A stretch of 14,539 bases of DNA from Campylobacteraceae bacterium (GTDB lineage: Bacteria > Campylobacterota > Campylobacteria > Campylobacterales > Sulfurovaceae), in assembly GCA_027026055.1 (NCBI GenBank), contig JALVPA010000099.1:1-14539 (forward strand), in the 5' to 3' direction. The notes beneath the pieces were generated by a model. That model had not been told where the DNA came from, did no database searches, and saw only the letters and a list, made by a program, of their open reading frames with translations. This document shows, in pieces, positions 13,935 to 14,539 of this stretch. Within the stretch, counting starts at the first letter, position 1. The number at the start of each line of letters is the position of its first letter. The position numbers and the translations under genes are program-made.

Positions 13935-14539
13935 ATGACGAAGAGAGTGTTGGTGTTGGGAGGCGGATTTGCCGGTATCGAAGCGGCTATCCATTTGAAA
14001 AAAGAGGGAATAGATGTTACGCTGGTAAGCGATAGGGATTTTTTCTATATCTATCCGACGTCGATTTGGATCCCTACCGGCGATGCGACATTGGAAGATG
14101 TGAGCATCGGTTTGGACGAGTTGGCCAGAGCGCACGATTTCGAGGCGATTGTCGATCCCGTAAAAGCGTTTGACGCGCATACCAAGCGTGTGGAACTTGC
14201 AAGCGGTAGGGTGCTGGAAGGATACGATTATGTTGTGCTGGCGCTCGGTCAGGACAAAATCGTGCACAAAGGGATGGAACATACGCTTTCTATTTGCGGA
14301 AAGCCCGAAGAAGCCGTAGCGCTACACGACAAACTCGAAACGTTGATTGCCAAAGGCGAAGGGCGTATCGCTTTCGGTTTCGGAGGGAATCCTAAAGATA
14401 CTTCCGCCGTCAGGGGCGGACCTGCGTTCGAAGTGCTTTTCAATGTCCATCATCGGCTCAAAAAAGAGGGCTTGCGTGACAAATTCGAATTGACGTTTTT
14501 CGCGCCGATGCCCAAGCCCGGTGCTAAAATGGGCGAAAA
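13935..14539 (+). CDS. SQR-like FAD-dependent oxidoreductase, 3' end outside window
   Basis: The first 201 residues of a flavoprotein in the sulfide:quinone oxidoreductase/flavocytochrome c sulfide dehydrogenase/NDH-2 superfamily. The N-terminus carries the dinucleotide-binding fold VLVLGGGFAGIEAAIHL (5-21), the second glycine-poor strand ending VSDRDFFYIYP, and YDYVVLALGQD (97-107), the usual second FAD contact. Cys121 in SICGKPEEA sits where SQRs have their first conserved cysteine. The region corresponding to the SQR active-site box with the second cysteine (GASCFGPAYE type) reads SAVRGGPAFEVLF (157-169) and has no Cys. It may therefore be a non-canonical SQR-like protein rather than a classical one; alignment is by eye and the third cysteine would lie beyond the window. 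AAGGAG is six bases before the ATG at 13935. It lies 46 nt after ccoG and may extend that transcript. Confidence 0.8.
   Translation, partial: MTKRVLVLGGGFAGIEAAIHLKKEGIDVTLVSDRDFFYIYPTSIWIPTGDATLEDVSIGLDELARAHDFEAIVDPVKAFDAHTKRVELASGRVLEGYDYVVLALGQDKIVHKGMEHTLSICGKPEEAVALHDKLETLIAKGEGRIAFGFGGNPKDTSAVRGGPAFEVLFNVHHRLKKEGLRDKFELTFFAPMPKPGAKMGE

Overview
The window looks like chromosomal DNA of a sulfur-oxidising Campylobacterota (Epsilonproteobacteria), most like Sulfurovum or Sulfurimonas. The evidence is a free-standing soxC-soxD-soxY-soxZ cluster, a GlmM of about 445 residues starting MGLFGTDGVRG like the Helicobacter/Campylobacter enzymes, a glmM-lspA pair, CcoG, a DUF493 protein and a sulfide:quinone-oxidoreductase-like flavoprotein. 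The moderate base composition favours Sulfurovum over the more AT-rich Sulfurimonas, but this is inference. I see no tRNA, rRNA, CRISPR array or intact mobile element, and no gene-free stretch reaches 300 bases.

Layout. (1) 2-913: the 3' part of a secreted protein with two tandem DUF302-like units. It converges on a MOSC-domain protein (minus strand), and a perfect 11-bp hairpin spans both stop codons. (2) 1548-5048: a clear sigma-70-type promoter, then soxC, soxD, soxY and soxZ, with a probable second promoter in front of soxY and a hairpin terminator after soxZ. (3) 5075-7050, minus strand: rpsT, then prfA with two small hairpins between them, then an unrecognised 152-residue protein. (4) 7193-10742, plus strand: glmM, lspA, a phytase-type esterase-like secreted protein and a PqiA-like membrane protein, chained by near-zero spacing. 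(5) 10735-11572, minus strand: moaC and a DUF493 protein, converging on the pqiA-like gene with an 8-nt overlap. (6) 11676-end, plus strand: a regulator-like protein built as a serine recombinase but lacking its catalytic residues, then ccoG, then a truncated SQR-like flavoprotein.

How the genes fit together. SoxCD oxidises the sulfane sulfur carried on SoxYZ, so region 2 is the sulfane-dehydrogenase half of the Sox pathway; soxXAB must lie elsewhere. SoxC needs molybdenum cofactor, and two more cofactor-linked genes (MOSC, moaC) lie in the same window. CcoG and the SQR-like protein belong to respiratory electron transport, which would receive the electrons from sulfur. Regions 3 and 4 are mainly housekeeping: translation, and peptidoglycan precursor and lipoprotein synthesis.

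The most interesting part is the 157-nt divergent region between moaC and the recombinase-like gene. It carries three TGACGA direct repeats 21 and 20 bp apart, next to a near-consensus promoter, upstream of a protein that appears to be a catalytically dead serine recombinase reused as a DNA-binding regulator.
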